Part shown: in pieces, positions 25,168 to 33,218 of the stretch
How positions within the stretch are numbered: position 1 is the stretch's first letter
Layout of the letters: each line of letters starts with the position of its first letter
From: an uncultured Collinsella sp.
Lineage (GTDB): Bacteria > Actinomycetota > Coriobacteriia > Coriobacteriales > Coriobacteriaceae
NCBI GenBank assembly: GCA_900545075.1
Contig: UQXT01000006.1
Coordinates: forward strand, 1-35,633
Length of the DNA stretch: 35,633 nucleotides
Direction of reading: 5' to 3'
Made by a program: the position numbers and the translations under genes
The notes under the pieces: model-generated
The model's input: only the letters and a program-made list of their open reading frames with translations
Database searches by the model: none
What the model was told of the DNA's origin: nothing

Positions 25168-25283
25168 GGGGAGAAATGTAGGCCCGATTTTCGCTCGGTC
25201 AAGTCCTAGGCTCGCTCGAAGACCACATTAAGTGGTCTTCGGCTCGTGCGGAATCTACGAAAATCGGGCCTACATTCCTCCCC
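25168..25283 (-). repeat. Large nested palindrome in the valS leader, copy B of the valS-flanking repeat
   Basis: The outer arms are 26 bp with one mismatch (25168-25193 and 25258-25283, containing TGTAGGCCCGATTTTCG). An inner perfect hairpin CGAAGACCAC (25217-25226) / GTGGTCTTCG (25232-25241) is nested in the 64-nt centre. On the minus strand the centre reads like copy A at 22344. It lies in the leader, about 20 bases before the valS start. Confidence 0.92.
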
Positions 25284-25370
25284 TTAGGTATCGATTACTT
25301 CAGTCTGATATGACTTCGCTGAGGCTTAAACAAATACACAGAATAACACAGGTAGTTGGGGTTATTGCGT

Positions 25371-25413
25371 ATATATAAAATAGCCTCCGACCACGGATGG
25401 TCAGAGGCTATTT
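25371..25413 (-). terminator. Rho-independent terminator of clpX
   Basis: On the minus strand a perfectly paired stem of about 16 bp (AAATAGCCTCTGACCA with TGGTCGGAGGCTATTT, one G-U) around a 4-nt loop is followed by T-rich TTATATAT. Confidence 0.93.
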
Positions 25414-25434
25414 GCAAGCACGTTTTAGGCTGGT

Positions 25435-26844
25435 TTAGCCGTAGATGCGCTGGGGCTGCTCTTCGCCCTTTACGGAGGCTTCGGTCACAACGACCTTGGA
25501 AACACCCTCCTCGCTGGGCAGGTCGAACATCGTCTGCTGCAGCACGTCCTCGCAGATGGAGCGCAGGCCGCGGGCGCCGGTCTTGCGGGCGAGCGCCATG
25601 CGGGCGATCTCGTGCAGGGCGGCGTCCTCAAACTCAAGCTCAACGTCCTCGAGCTGGAACATCTTGCGGTACTGACGCACCACGGCGTTCTTGGGCTCGG
25701 TCAGGATCGACACCAGGTCATCCTCGTCGAGCGCCTGCGTCTGGGTGACGACGGGCGTACGCCCCACAAACTCGGGGATCATGCCAAAGGCGTTGAGGTC
25801 CTGCGGGAGCACCTGACGCAGCAGGTCGTTCTCGTCGACCGAGGTGGGGCCGGCGATCTCGGAGTTGAAGCCCACGCCCTTGTTGCCCACGCGATCGGCA
25901 ATGATCTTGTCCAGGCCCACAAAGGCACCGCCGCAGATAAACAGGATGTTGGTCGTGTCGATCTGCAGCAGCTCCTGCTGGGGATGCTTGCGGCCGCCGG
26001 TGGGCGGAACGCTTGCCACCGTGCCCTCAAGAATCTTAAGCAGCGCCTGCTGAACGCCCTCGCCCGAAACATCGCGGGTAATGGAGAGGTTCTCGGCCTT
26101 GCGGGCGATCTTATCAATCTCGTCCACGTAGATAATGCCCACCTGAGCGCGCTCAATGTCACCATCGGCAGCATTGATGAGCTTGAGCAGGATGTTCTCC
26201 ACGTCCTCGCCCACGTAGCCGGCCTCGGTAAGCGCGGTGGCATCGGCGATGGCAAACGGCACCTCGAGGATGCGCGCAAGCGTCTGGGCGAGCAGGGTCT
26301 TGCCGGTACCGGTGGGACCGAGCAGCAAAATGTTGGACTTGGCGAGCTCCACCTCGTCCATATCATCGTCGAACTGCGAGCCAACGCCGTCGTCAAAGGC
26401 AGACACCGCGGCGCCGCCCTCGATCACGCGGCGATAGTGGTTGTACACGGCCACCGACATGGCGCGCTTGGCGTCCTCCTGACCCATGACATAGGCAGAA
26501 AGCTCGTCATAGATCTCATGCGGCGTCGGCACATGCGTAATGACCTGACGGGCGTCGTCCTCCAGCTCAAAACCCTCGGCCTCAGGATCTACAGCAGGCT
26601 GACCGGCAGCCTGGCCGTGGTCGTTGAGGAAGCCCGGCAGCTTGCCGTTACGGGCGGCGTCCATAAAGTCCGAAGCCAGCGACTCCTCAAGAATCTCGGA
26701 GCAGGCGGCAACGCACTCGTCGCAGATAAAGATGTTGGTCGGACCCTTCACCAGGCGGCGAACCTGACCCTGCTCTTTTCCGCAAAAGGAGCAGCGGATG
26801 GGGTTGCCGTTCTCGTCAAAGTTGTCCTGCATGTTTCCTGCCAT
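25435..26844 (-). CDS. clpX: ATP-dependent Clp protease ATP-binding subunit ClpX
   Basis: Unfoldase that feeds substrates to ClpP. The 469-residue protein has the zinc-binding domain with Cys18, Cys21, Cys41 and Cys44 (CSFCGK ... CDEC), Walker A GPTGTGKT at 176-183, Walker B IIYVDEID (237-244), the pore loop AGYVGEDVEN, the RKH-type loop GGRKHPQQ and GARGLRSI at the sensor-2 arginine. It is about 45 residues longer than E. coli ClpX, mostly in the linker after the zinc domain (about 60-115) and in an acidic insert before Walker A. The ATG at 26844 is one base after the clpP stop and has AAGGA eight bases upstream; longer frames start inside clpP. Confidence 0.97.
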   Translation of the reverse strand: MAGNMQDNFDENGNPIRCSFCGKEQGQVRRLVKGPTNIFICDECVAACSEILEESLASDFMDAARNGKLPGFLNDHGQAAGQPAVDPEAEGFELEDDARQVITHVPTPHEIYDELSAYVMGQEDAKRAMSVAVYNHYRRVIEGGAAVSAFDDGVGSQFDDDMDEVELAKSNILLLGPTGTGKTLLAQTLARILEVPFAIADATALTEAGYVGEDVENILLKLINAADGDIERAQVGIIYVDEIDKIARKAENLSITRDVSGEGVQQALLKILEGTVASVPPTGGRKHPQQELLQIDTTNILFICGGAFVGLDKIIADRVGNKGVGFNSEIAGPTSVDENDLLRQVLPQDLNAFGMIPEFVGRTPVVTQTQALDEDDLVSILTEPKNAVVRQYRKMFQLEDVELEFEDAALHEIARMALARKTGARGLRSICEDVLQQTMFDLPSEEGVSKVVVTEASVKGEEQPQRIYG

Positions 26845-26845
26845 C

Positions 26846-27466
26846 CTAGGCGTCCTTCGCGGCGAGATCGCGCGAGGTGACAATACGGTCGATCAGACCG
26901 TAGTCGAGGGCCTCGGCAGCGGTCAGGTAGTTGTCGCGCTCGGTGTCGGCCTGGACCTTCTCGATGGGCTGGCCCGAGGCGTCGGACAGGATCTGGTTGA
27001 GCTCGCGGCGAGTCTTCTTGATCTCCTCGGCAACGATCTCAATCTCGGTTTGCTGACCCTGGGCACCGCCGCTGGGCTGGTGAATCATGACCTTAGAGTG
27101 CGGCAGGCAGAAGCGCTTGCCCTTGGCGCCGGCCGAAAGCAGCACGGCGGCCATAGACGCGGCCATACCGACGCAAATCGTCGAGACCTGCGGCTTGATG
27201 AAGTTCATGGTGTCCAGAATCGCCAGGCCAGAGTAGACCTCGCCGCCGGGCGAATTGATGTAGAGCGAGATATCCTTCTCGGCATCCTGGCTCTCAAGAT
27301 GCAGCAGCTGGGCAACGACCAGGTTGGCGCTGACGGAGTTGATCTCCTCGCCCAAGAAGATGATGCGGTCGTTGAGCAGGCGCGAATAGATATCGTAGCT
27401 GCGCTCGCCGCGCGGCGTCTGCTCGATAACGTATGGCACGAGGGCGGAATCGAACTTAGCGATCAT
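26846..27466 (-). CDS. clpP: ATP-dependent Clp protease proteolytic subunit ClpP
   Basis: Serine protease that forms tetradecameric chambers capped by ClpX. With the start at 27466 the protein has 206 residues with the complete triad Ser104 (GMAASMAA), His129 (MIHQPSGG) and Asp178 (ERDNY). The start is uncertain: in-frame ATGs are at 27496, 27478, 27472 and 27466; the GGAG six bases before 27466 favours the shortest, while 27478 has only GAGAG nearby. The MRMIAKFDSALVPYVIEQTPRGERSYDIYSRLL N-terminus shows a normal propeptide region. clpX follows after one base. Confidence 0.95.
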   Translation of the reverse strand: MIAKFDSALVPYVIEQTPRGERSYDIYSRLLNDRIIFLGEEINSVSANLVVAQLLHLESQDAEKDISLYINSPGGEVYSGLAILDTMNFIKPQVSTICVGMAASMAAVLLSAGAKGKRFCLPHSKVMIHQPSGGAQGQQTEIEIVAEEIKKTRRELNQILSDASGQPIEKVQADTERDNYLTAAEALDYGLIDRIVTSRDLAAKDA

Positions 27467-27512
27467 ACGCATCTCCATTTCTCTCTTGCGGACCAAATTG
27501 GTTCTAGATAAA

Positions 27513-27553
27513 CGTACGGTGCCCGCATGCTATGCATTGGCTGGCACCGTACG
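27513..27553 (-). terminator. Hairpin between tig and clpP
   Basis: Perfect 11-bp arms CGTACGGTGCC (27513-27523) and GGCACCGTACG (27543-27553) around a 19-nt centre; on the minus strand TTTATCT follows. It may end tig transcripts or only attenuate them before clpP. Confidence 0.65.
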
Positions 27554-27629
27554 AAGCAACCGGATAACCGGTGTATAACTTTACCCCATCACGGGCGCAC
27601 GCATGCGCTCGCGGGCAAGGTGGCGAGAA

Positions 27630-28928
27630 TTACTCGGCGTCCTTGGCGGTCTCGTCGACCTCGGTCACCTTGGCGTTCTCGACCAGGTGGTCGACGGCCT
27701 TGGAGCGGCGGATGGACTCGCGGACGGCAGGCATGCGGCCATCGGCGATGAACTCGGCCTTGGAAGCCTCGACGTCCTTGACGCCGGCCTTCTCGAACTC
27801 AGCGTTGACGTCGTCCTCGGTGACCTCGATCTTGAGCTCACGGGCGAGGGCGTCGAGAGCCAGGGACTCACGGGCAACGTCGTTGGCCTGCTTGTGCAGG
27901 TCGCCGATGAACTGCTCCATGGTCAGACCGGAAGCGGGAAGCCAGGTGTCCAGGGTCATGCCGCGGGCAGCAAGGTTGGACAGGAAGTTCTGGCCAAGCT
28001 CCTCAAAGACGGACTGCTCGTAGTCGGCGTCCATCTCGTCGAGCTGCAGGCGCTCGGCGAGAGCGGAGACGCAACGGTTCTCCTTCTCGGCCGGGAGGCG
28101 GGAAGCCTTGTCCTGCTCGATCTCGATCTTGATGGCGTCGCGCATAGCGTCGATGCTGTCGAAGCCAAAGTCGGACTTGACGAGCTCGTCGGTGAGCTCG
28201 GGGGTGTTGCGGACCTTGATGCCCTTGACGGTGACCTCGACGGTGTGGGTCTCGGCCTCCTCGCCCTCCTCGACCTCGTCGGTCCAGGTGACGGTCTTAA
28301 CGTCGTCAACGTTAGCGCCGATCAGGGCCTCGTTGAACTCCTTGGGGTTGCTGTCGCTACCGGCGATGAGCATGCGGCCCTCGGCGGCAAAGTTATCGGC
28401 GTTCTCGACGGCCTTGAGGTCGGCGGTAACGTAGTCCTCGGCCTCGACGGCGCGACCCTCGACGTCCTCGAAGGTGGCACGGTAGTTGAGGAGCATCTCG
28501 ACCTGGTTGTTGATTTCGGACTCGGTGACCTCCGCAGGGGGCATCTCGATCTCGACAGCGTCGAAGGAGGAGAGCTCAGCGGCGGGACGCAGGGAGAACT
28601 CGACGGTGTAGGTGTAGTCCTCGTGATCCTTGGCGAGGTCGAGCTCCTTGTAGTCACCGTTCTTGGTGGGGACGATGTCCAGTTCGTTGAGGACGGCGGG
28701 CTCGTTGGCAGCGATCAGGTCGTTGGTGGCCTGAGCGAGGGTAGCCTCGGCGCCAAGAGCAGAGTCGATGACCGGACGGGGAGCCTTACCGGCACGGAAG
28801 CCAGGGAAGCGGTACTTCTTGGCGGTGTCCTTGTAGGCCTTCTTGATCGCGGCGTCGACGTCGGCGGCCGGGATGGTGACCGTAGCGGTGAGCTTGGCGT
28901 CCTTGACGTCAGAAGCGGTGATGTTCAA
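27630..28928 (-). CDS. tig: Trigger factor
   Basis: Ribosome-bound chaperone with a peptidyl-prolyl isomerase domain. With the start at 28928 it has 432 residues: ribosome-binding domain with the FRAGKAPRP loop (about 45-53, the GFRxGxxP motif), PPIase domain around 150-245, and a C-terminal helical arm domain. The proposed start is a TTG (28926-28928), giving MNITASDVKDAK; AGGAGG lies six bases upstream. A GTG at 28931 is three bases from it, and the only ATG (28943) has the AGGAGG inside its own second and third codons, so that ATG is unlikely to be the start. Its C-terminus ends in acidic residues. tig-clpP-clpX is a classical gene order. Confidence 0.93.
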   Translation of the reverse strand: MNITASDVKDAKLTATVTIPAADVDAAIKKAYKDTAKKYRFPGFRAGKAPRPVIDSALGAEATLAQATNDLIAANEPAVLNELDIVPTKNGDYKELDLAKDHEDYTYTVEFSLRPAAELSSFDAVEIEMPPAEVTESEINNQVEMLLNYRATFEDVEGRAVEAEDYVTADLKAVENADNFAAEGRMLIAGSDSNPKEFNEALIGANVDDVKTVTWTDEVEEGEEAETHTVEVTVKGIKVRNTPELTDELVKSDFGFDSIDAMRDAIKIEIEQDKASRLPAEKENRCVSALAERLQLDEMDADYEQSVFEELGQNFLSNLAARGMTLDTWLPASGLTMEQFIGDLHKQANDVARESLALDALARELKIEVTEDDVNAEFEKAGVKDVEASKAEFIADGRMPAVRESIRRSKAVDHLVENAKVTEVDETAKDAE

Positions 28929-29019
28929 CACGTTCCTCCTCATACTGCCCAGCTTATCTGAGGTGCTGGTACCTTTATGCAACAAGCGTCGCGAGGGCAT
29001 AAACCGACGCGGGTGCGTT

Positions 29020-29102
29020 GGTGCGGGCGAAAGGACTCGAACCTTCACGGGAATCCCACCAGAACCTAAATCTGGCGCGTCTACCAATTCCGCCACGCCC
29101 GC
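29020..29102 (-). tRNA. tRNA-Leu (anticodon UAG)
   Basis: The minus strand folds as a tRNA: acceptor GCGGGCG (29096-29102) with CGCCCGC (29024-29030), D arm GCGGAATTGGTAGACGCGC, anticodon stem CCAGA / TCTGG around TTTAGGT (anticodon TAG, reads CUA), a variable arm of class II type and a T arm with GGTTCGAGTCC. Discriminator A and CCA are encoded (29020-29023). It lies just upstream of tig on the same strand. Confidence 0.97.
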
Positions 29103-29188
29103 ATGAGCGCACAGACTAGGAATGATAGCAGATACGAGCGACAAGCGCACGCACACGTTTTACAGGCTCACGACCTCACCACGAGTAC

Positions 29189-29218
29189 AAAAGGCGGGAC
29201 GAGTTGCCCCGCCCCGCC
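29189..29218 (-). terminator. Terminator of the Mo hydroxylase operon
   Basis: On the minus strand GGCGGG pairs with CCCGCC (29213-29218 with 29193-29198) and TTTT follows (29189-29192). It lies 25 bases after the stop of the Mo subunit. Confidence 0.7.
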
Positions 29219-29242
29219 AATTACGACTTGTTCGCTGACCCG

Positions 29243-32074
29243 CTACTCCCCCATCAGGGCCTTCTCGGGCGTGATCGGAAGCGAGCGCACCTGGTGTCCG
29301 GTGGCGTGCGCCACTGCCGAGGCCACGGCGGCGAGCGGCGTGTTGATGACGACCTCGCCGATCGACTTGGCACCAAACGGGCCCGTCGGCTCGTAGCTCG
29401 GCTCAAAGGCCACGCGAATGCTGCCAATATCCAGGCGCGTGGGCAGCTTGTAGCTCATAAAGTTGCCGGTGCGCAGACGGCCGCGTTCGTCGTGCTCGAC
29501 AATCTCGTAGAGCGCGTGGCCGATGCCCTGGGCAATGCCGCCCTCAGCCTGGACGCGCGCGAGCGCCTCGTTGATCACGGTGCCGCAGTCCACAGCCGCC
29601 GCGTAATCCACAACAGTCACTTTGCCGGTGGCCTTGTCGACCTCGACCTCGGCAATGCCGGCCATAAACGGCGGAGGCGAAACGGGCAGGCAGGCAGAAG
29701 CATGCGAGGTGAGAGCGTCTCCGCCCGCGATGTTCTTGACGCACAGGTTGGCAAAGTCGCGCAGCGTGAGGTAGCGGTTCTGCTCGCACGCGGCACGTTC
29801 GTCGGACAGGCGCACGTACTGGCCATCGAAGACCACATCGACGGCGTCAACGTCCCACATCCGGGCGGCCTTGGCGCAGATCTTCTCACGCAGCTCGGTC
29901 GCGGCGTTCTTGGCGGCAAGGCCCGTCACGTACGTACCCGAGCTCGCGTACGAGCCGGCGTCGAACGGCGACACATCGGTGTCCACGCCGCGTACCACAA
30001 TGAGCGAGCTCTCCACACCCAGCTCCTCGGCGGCAATCTGCGCCAGGATCGTATCGACGCCCATGCCGTTATCGGTGGCGCCGGTGCCGATGGTAATGAA
30101 GCCGTCCTCTTCCAGGCGCATGTCGATGCCGGCGATGTCCACGTTGGAGATGCCCGAGCCCTGCATGGTAAGCGCGCAGCCCAGGGCGCGCACGCGGTCG
30201 CCCAGGTCCACGGCCAACGGCTTGTCGCGCCAGCCGATCATGTCCATCGCACGCAGCAGGCAGCGGTCGAGCGCGCAGGCGTTGAGCTTCTCGTTGTAGT
30301 ACTGCGGCATGATCTCGCCCTCGCGCACGATGTTCTTAAGGCGCAGGTCGGCGGGATCCATGTGCAGCATGTCGGCGAGCTCGTTGACGGCGCTCTCCAC
30401 GGCAAACTGGCCCTGGGTGGCACCGTAGCCGCGATACGCGCCGCCGCGGTTGGTGTTGGTGTAGACGGCGTCCCAGCTAAAGCGGCTCGCCTTCACGTGA
30501 TTGTAGATGGGCAGGCTCTTGTGGCCCGAAAGACCGATCGTCGTGGTGGCATGCTCGCCATACGCACCAGCGTTGGACAGCGTATGCAGGTCGATAGCCG
30601 TGATGGTGCCGTCGTTCATGGCGCCCAGCTTAACGGTCATCTGCATCTGGTGGCGTGAGTTGCCCGCAGTGATGGTCTCCTCGCGGGTGTAGCAACAATA
30701 GCTCGGACGGCCGGTCTGCTGGGTGACGAACGCCACGAAGATCTCGCAGCAGCCCGTCTGCTTGGAGCCAAAGCCGCCACCGATGCGCGGCTTAATGACC
30801 TGCACCTGCGACTGCGGAATGTCGAGCGACTGAGCGACCATGCGGCGCACGTGGAAGGGCACCTGAGTAGAGGTGGTCACCGAGATGCGCCCGAACGCGT
30901 CGGTCGTCGCGAAGGCACGGAAGGTCTCCATGGGCGCGGTCTGCGTGGCTTGGCTGGTGTAGGTGCGCTCAAAGACGATGTCGCTCTGCGCGAAGGCCTC
31001 GTCCAAGTCGCCAAAGTCGCTCGTGCCGCTGCATACCAAGTTGCGCGGAACGTCGCCGCCCTGCGGGAACATAAAGGTCACGTCACCCTCGGGGTGGACC
31101 ACGATGTCATTATCGAGCGCCTTGGTAAAGTCGAGCAGCGGCTCGAGCACCTCATAGTCGACCTTAATGAGTTTGAGCGCCTTGTCAGCAGCCTCCTCAG
31201 TCTCGGCGGCGACGATCGCCACCTCCTCGTTTTGGTAGCGCACCAGGTTCTCAAGAATCAGACGGTCGTAGGGCGAAGGCTGCGGATAGCTCTGGCCGGC
31301 GATGGTAAAGCGGCGCTTGGGCACGTCCTCGTAGGTGTAGACGCCCACCACGCCGGGCACCTTCAGGGCGCGCGACGTATCGATGGAGCGGATCTTGGCG
31401 CGGGCATACGGGCTGCGTTTGAGCTTGACGATGAGCGCGCCGGCGGGCACCAGGTCGCCCGTGTAGACGGGACGGCCCTCGAGCAGGGCCTTCGAGTCCT
31501 TCTTGGGCTGCTTGTGAGTGATCTGCTTGTAGGAGACACCGTCGCAGCTGGTGTCGTTGACCGGCAGCTCGGGCATCTCAAAGCCCACCTGCACGCCGGA
31601 CTCGTTGAGGAAGCGCACGATGGCGCGCAGCTGGCTCTCGTAGCCGCTGCAACGGCAGAGGTTGCCGGCAAGCTGGCGCGAGAGCTCCTCGCGCGTGGCG
31701 ACGAGGCTTGGGTCCTCCTTGGCAGCGCGGGCAAGCGCCAGAACGTTCATGATGAGGCCGGGGGCGCAAAAACCGCACTGCTCGGCGCCCTCGGCAGCCA
31801 TTGCGCGGGCAAGCGCCTCAGACTCGGCCTTAAGGCCCTCAAGCGTGGTAATGGTATGACCCTCAACACGGGCGGCGGGAACCGAGCAGCTCAGCACCGG
31901 GTCGCCGTCGAGCCACACCGTGCACAGGCCACAGTTGGTGGTTTCGCAGGCGCAGCGCACCGACGAGCAACCCTGTTCGCGCAACAGCGCAAAGAGCATG
32001 GTGTCGGGGGCAATCTGAACCTTGACCTTGCGGCCGTTGAGCGTAAAGGAAAGATCGATGAGTTTGGCAGCCAT
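29243..32074 (-). CDS. Molybdenum hydroxylase, fused FeS and Mo subunit (xanthine dehydrogenase / aldehyde oxidoreductase family)
   Basis: Hydroxylates an N-heterocycle or aldehyde using a molybdopterin cofactor. The 943-residue protein joins two subunits that are separate in E. coli XdhABC. The N-terminal 1-160 holds two [2Fe-2S] clusters: Cys43, Cys48, Cys51 and Cys63, then Cys100, Cys103, Cys140 and Cys142 (CGFC ... CRC). Two extra Cys (36 and 41) lie beside the first cluster. The rest is the Mo domain with GGGFGSKQTG (about 430), GGAYRGYGATQGQF and catalytic Glu907 in SIGE. The layout recalls Desulfovibrio Mop. It starts inside the FAD gene stop (TAATG), so the two are coupled. The substrate cannot be named from sequence. 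Confidence 0.9.
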   Translation of the reverse strand: MAAKLIDLSFTLNGRKVKVQIAPDTMLFALLREQGCSSVRCACETTNCGLCTVWLDGDPVLSCSVPAARVEGHTITTLEGLKAESEALARAMAAEGAEQCGFCAPGLIMNVLALARAAKEDPSLVATREELSRQLAGNLCRCSGYESQLRAIVRFLNESGVQVGFEMPELPVNDTSCDGVSYKQITHKQPKKDSKALLEGRPVYTGDLVPAGALIVKLKRSPYARAKIRSIDTSRALKVPGVVGVYTYEDVPKRRFTIAGQSYPQPSPYDRLILENLVRYQNEEVAIVAAETEEAADKALKLIKVDYEVLEPLLDFTKALDNDIVVHPEGDVTFMFPQGGDVPRNLVCSGTSDFGDLDEAFAQSDIVFERTYTSQATQTAPMETFRAFATTDAFGRISVTTSTQVPFHVRRMVAQSLDIPQSQVQVIKPRIGGGFGSKQTGCCEIFVAFVTQQTGRPSYCCYTREETITAGNSRHQMQMTVKLGAMNDGTITAIDLHTLSNAGAYGEHATTTIGLSGHKSLPIYNHVKASRFSWDAVYTNTNRGGAYRGYGATQGQFAVESAVNELADMLHMDPADLRLKNIVREGEIMPQYYNEKLNACALDRCLLRAMDMIGWRDKPLAVDLGDRVRALGCALTMQGSGISNVDIAGIDMRLEEDGFITIGTGATDNGMGVDTILAQIAAEELGVESSLIVVRGVDTDVSPFDAGSYASSGTYVTGLAAKNAATELREKICAKAARMWDVDAVDVVFDGQYVRLSDERAACEQNRYLTLRDFANLCVKNIAGGDALTSHASACLPVSPPPFMAGIAEVEVDKATGKVTVVDYAAAVDCGTVINEALARVQAEGGIAQGIGHALYEIVEHDERGRLRTGNFMSYKLPTRLDIGSIRVAFEPSYEPTGPFGAKSIGEVVINTPLAAVASAVAHATGHQVRSLPITPEKALMGE

Positions 32075-32988
32075 TAGCGCACCTCGCTAGAATCGACGCC
32101 GGGCACGCGGCGGCAGGAATACTCGTCCGTGGCAAACTTGGGGATCTGCACGCCCTCGAGCTCGCGGGCAAGCGCGGCCGAAAGCTCGATGCCGGCGGCG
32201 CGGCGCACAGCCTGAATCGCCAGCGGGGCCGAGATGCGACGGCGGTAGTCGGCCGAGCCCCACAGGTTGGTACCGTAGCTCAGCGCGCGTACGGACGCGG
32301 CCAGGGCGCGCAGCTCGTCCTCGGAAGGCTGCTCGGCGGTAAGGCCACATGCCTCGCCCTGCAGCAGGGTCGCGCGCAGCGGACGGGCACCCACGGTGAC
32401 GTGCCAGGAGTTGTCCCACCAAGCAGCGGTGACGTTGAGCGAGGGGAAGTCGGTCGCGGCCTTGCGCACGGCCTCATAGCTGGCACGGTAATCGTGCTTA
32501 ACGACCACCACGTGCTCGATCACGTCACGCACGTAGCCCATCCGCACGAACTCGGCGAGCGGCACGCGGCCGGCACCCGTCAGTTCAACATACGAATCGA
32601 GCGCCAAAAAGGCCGAGAGCACGTCCGAGAAACCAAAGCGACCGTAGATGCTGCCGCCCACCGTGGCGGTGTTGCGCAGCTGCACGCCCACGATATCGTG
32701 GACGGCGAACTCAAAGACATGGTTGACAAGCGCGTTGAGCTCGGCATGGCGCTCGAGCTGGCGCAGGGTGCACATGGCACCGATGCGAAACTCGGTCTCG
32801 GTCTCCTCGATCTGATCGAGTCCGCAGGCCGAAAGGTCAATCGCCGTCGCCACGCGACGCGAACCCAGGCGCATCCAGATGCCGCCGCCCACAATCTTGT
32901 TGTTGCGGTTCTTCTGTAAGAGCTCATAGGCTTCGGCCGCGTTTCCAACACGGACGTAGGTACCGAACTTGAGCACGTTCTCCCCCAT
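32074..32988 (-). CDS. FAD-binding subunit of the molybdenum hydroxylase
   Basis: Passes electrons from the FeS clusters to NAD or another acceptor. The 304-residue CoxM/XdhB-type protein shows the two FAD loops: KIVGGGIWMRLG (about 31-42) and TVGGSIYGRFGFSDVLSAFLALD (about 108-130), followed by a C-terminal CO-dehydrogenase flavoprotein-type domain. No iron-sulfur insertion is visible. The stop overlaps the ATG of the fused FeS-Mo gene by one base (TAATG). The ribosome binding site (GAAGAG) is weak. The gene order FAD then FeS-Mo differs from xdhABC (Mo, FAD, FeS). Confidence 0.88.
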   Translation of the reverse strand: MGENVLKFGTYVRVGNAAEAYELLQKNRNNKIVGGGIWMRLGSRRVATAIDLSACGLDQIEETETEFRIGAMCTLRQLERHAELNALVNHVFEFAVHDIVGVQLRNTATVGGSIYGRFGFSDVLSAFLALDSYVELTGAGRVPLAEFVRMGYVRDVIEHVVVVKHDYRASYEAVRKAATDFPSLNVTAAWWDNSWHVTVGARPLRATLLQGEACGLTAEQPSEDELRALAASVRALSYGTNLWGSADYRRRISAPLAIQAVRRAAGIELSAALARELEGVQIPKFATDEYSCRRVPGVDSSEVR

Positions 32989-33067
32989 CTCTTCACTTGA
33001 CCAGTACTTTTAAGTGTACCAAACGAGGGGCCGCACACCGTTTTAGGACAAAATCCACCCACCCATC

Positions 33068-33142
33068 CATAACTTGCGGTGATATACGGACTGATTAGCC
33101 GTTCTGGGACGCTAAACAGTCCGTATATCACCGCAAGTTATG
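33068..33142. repeat. Palindromic repeat, ACTTGCGGTG family, copy 3
   Basis: A perfect 25-bp inverted repeat (33068-33092 with 33118-33142) around a 25-nt centre. The ends CATAACTTGCGGTG match copies 1 and 2 near yaaA, but the inner stem is different (ATATACGGACT). It lies between gdhA and the FAD gene. Confidence 0.9.
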
Positions 33143-33157
33143 AGGAATCCTCCGGGA

Positions 33158-33192
33158 TAGAAAAGGCTCCCAGCCGGAATGGCTGGGAGCCT
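33158..33192 (-). terminator. Rho-independent terminator of gdhA
   Basis: A perfect 12-bp stem (AGGCTCCCAGCC 33164-33175 with GGCTGGGAGCCT 33181-33192) around a 5-nt loop; on the minus strand a TTTTCT run follows. Confidence 0.92.
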
Positions 33193-33218
33193 CATCACAT
33201 GCTATATCGAGCGAAGAT

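Noticed and set aside
22382..25231. 949-codon plus-strand frame opposite valS
   Set aside because: It is the antisense of valS, with no recognisable domains, and runs through both repeats.
25148..25283. T-box riboswitch for valS
   Set aside because: The conserved T-box sequence and specifier arrangement are not seen; the leader is a nested palindrome.
28929..29156. Upstream extension of tig to 29156
   Set aside because: The extension reads through the tRNA-Leu gene; the true start is near 28928.
27603..30658. Plus-strand frames opposite tig (27603-28961) and the Mo hydroxylase (29204-30658)
   Set aside because: Both are low-complexity Gly/Val/Leu/Asp-rich translations antisense to well-supported genes.
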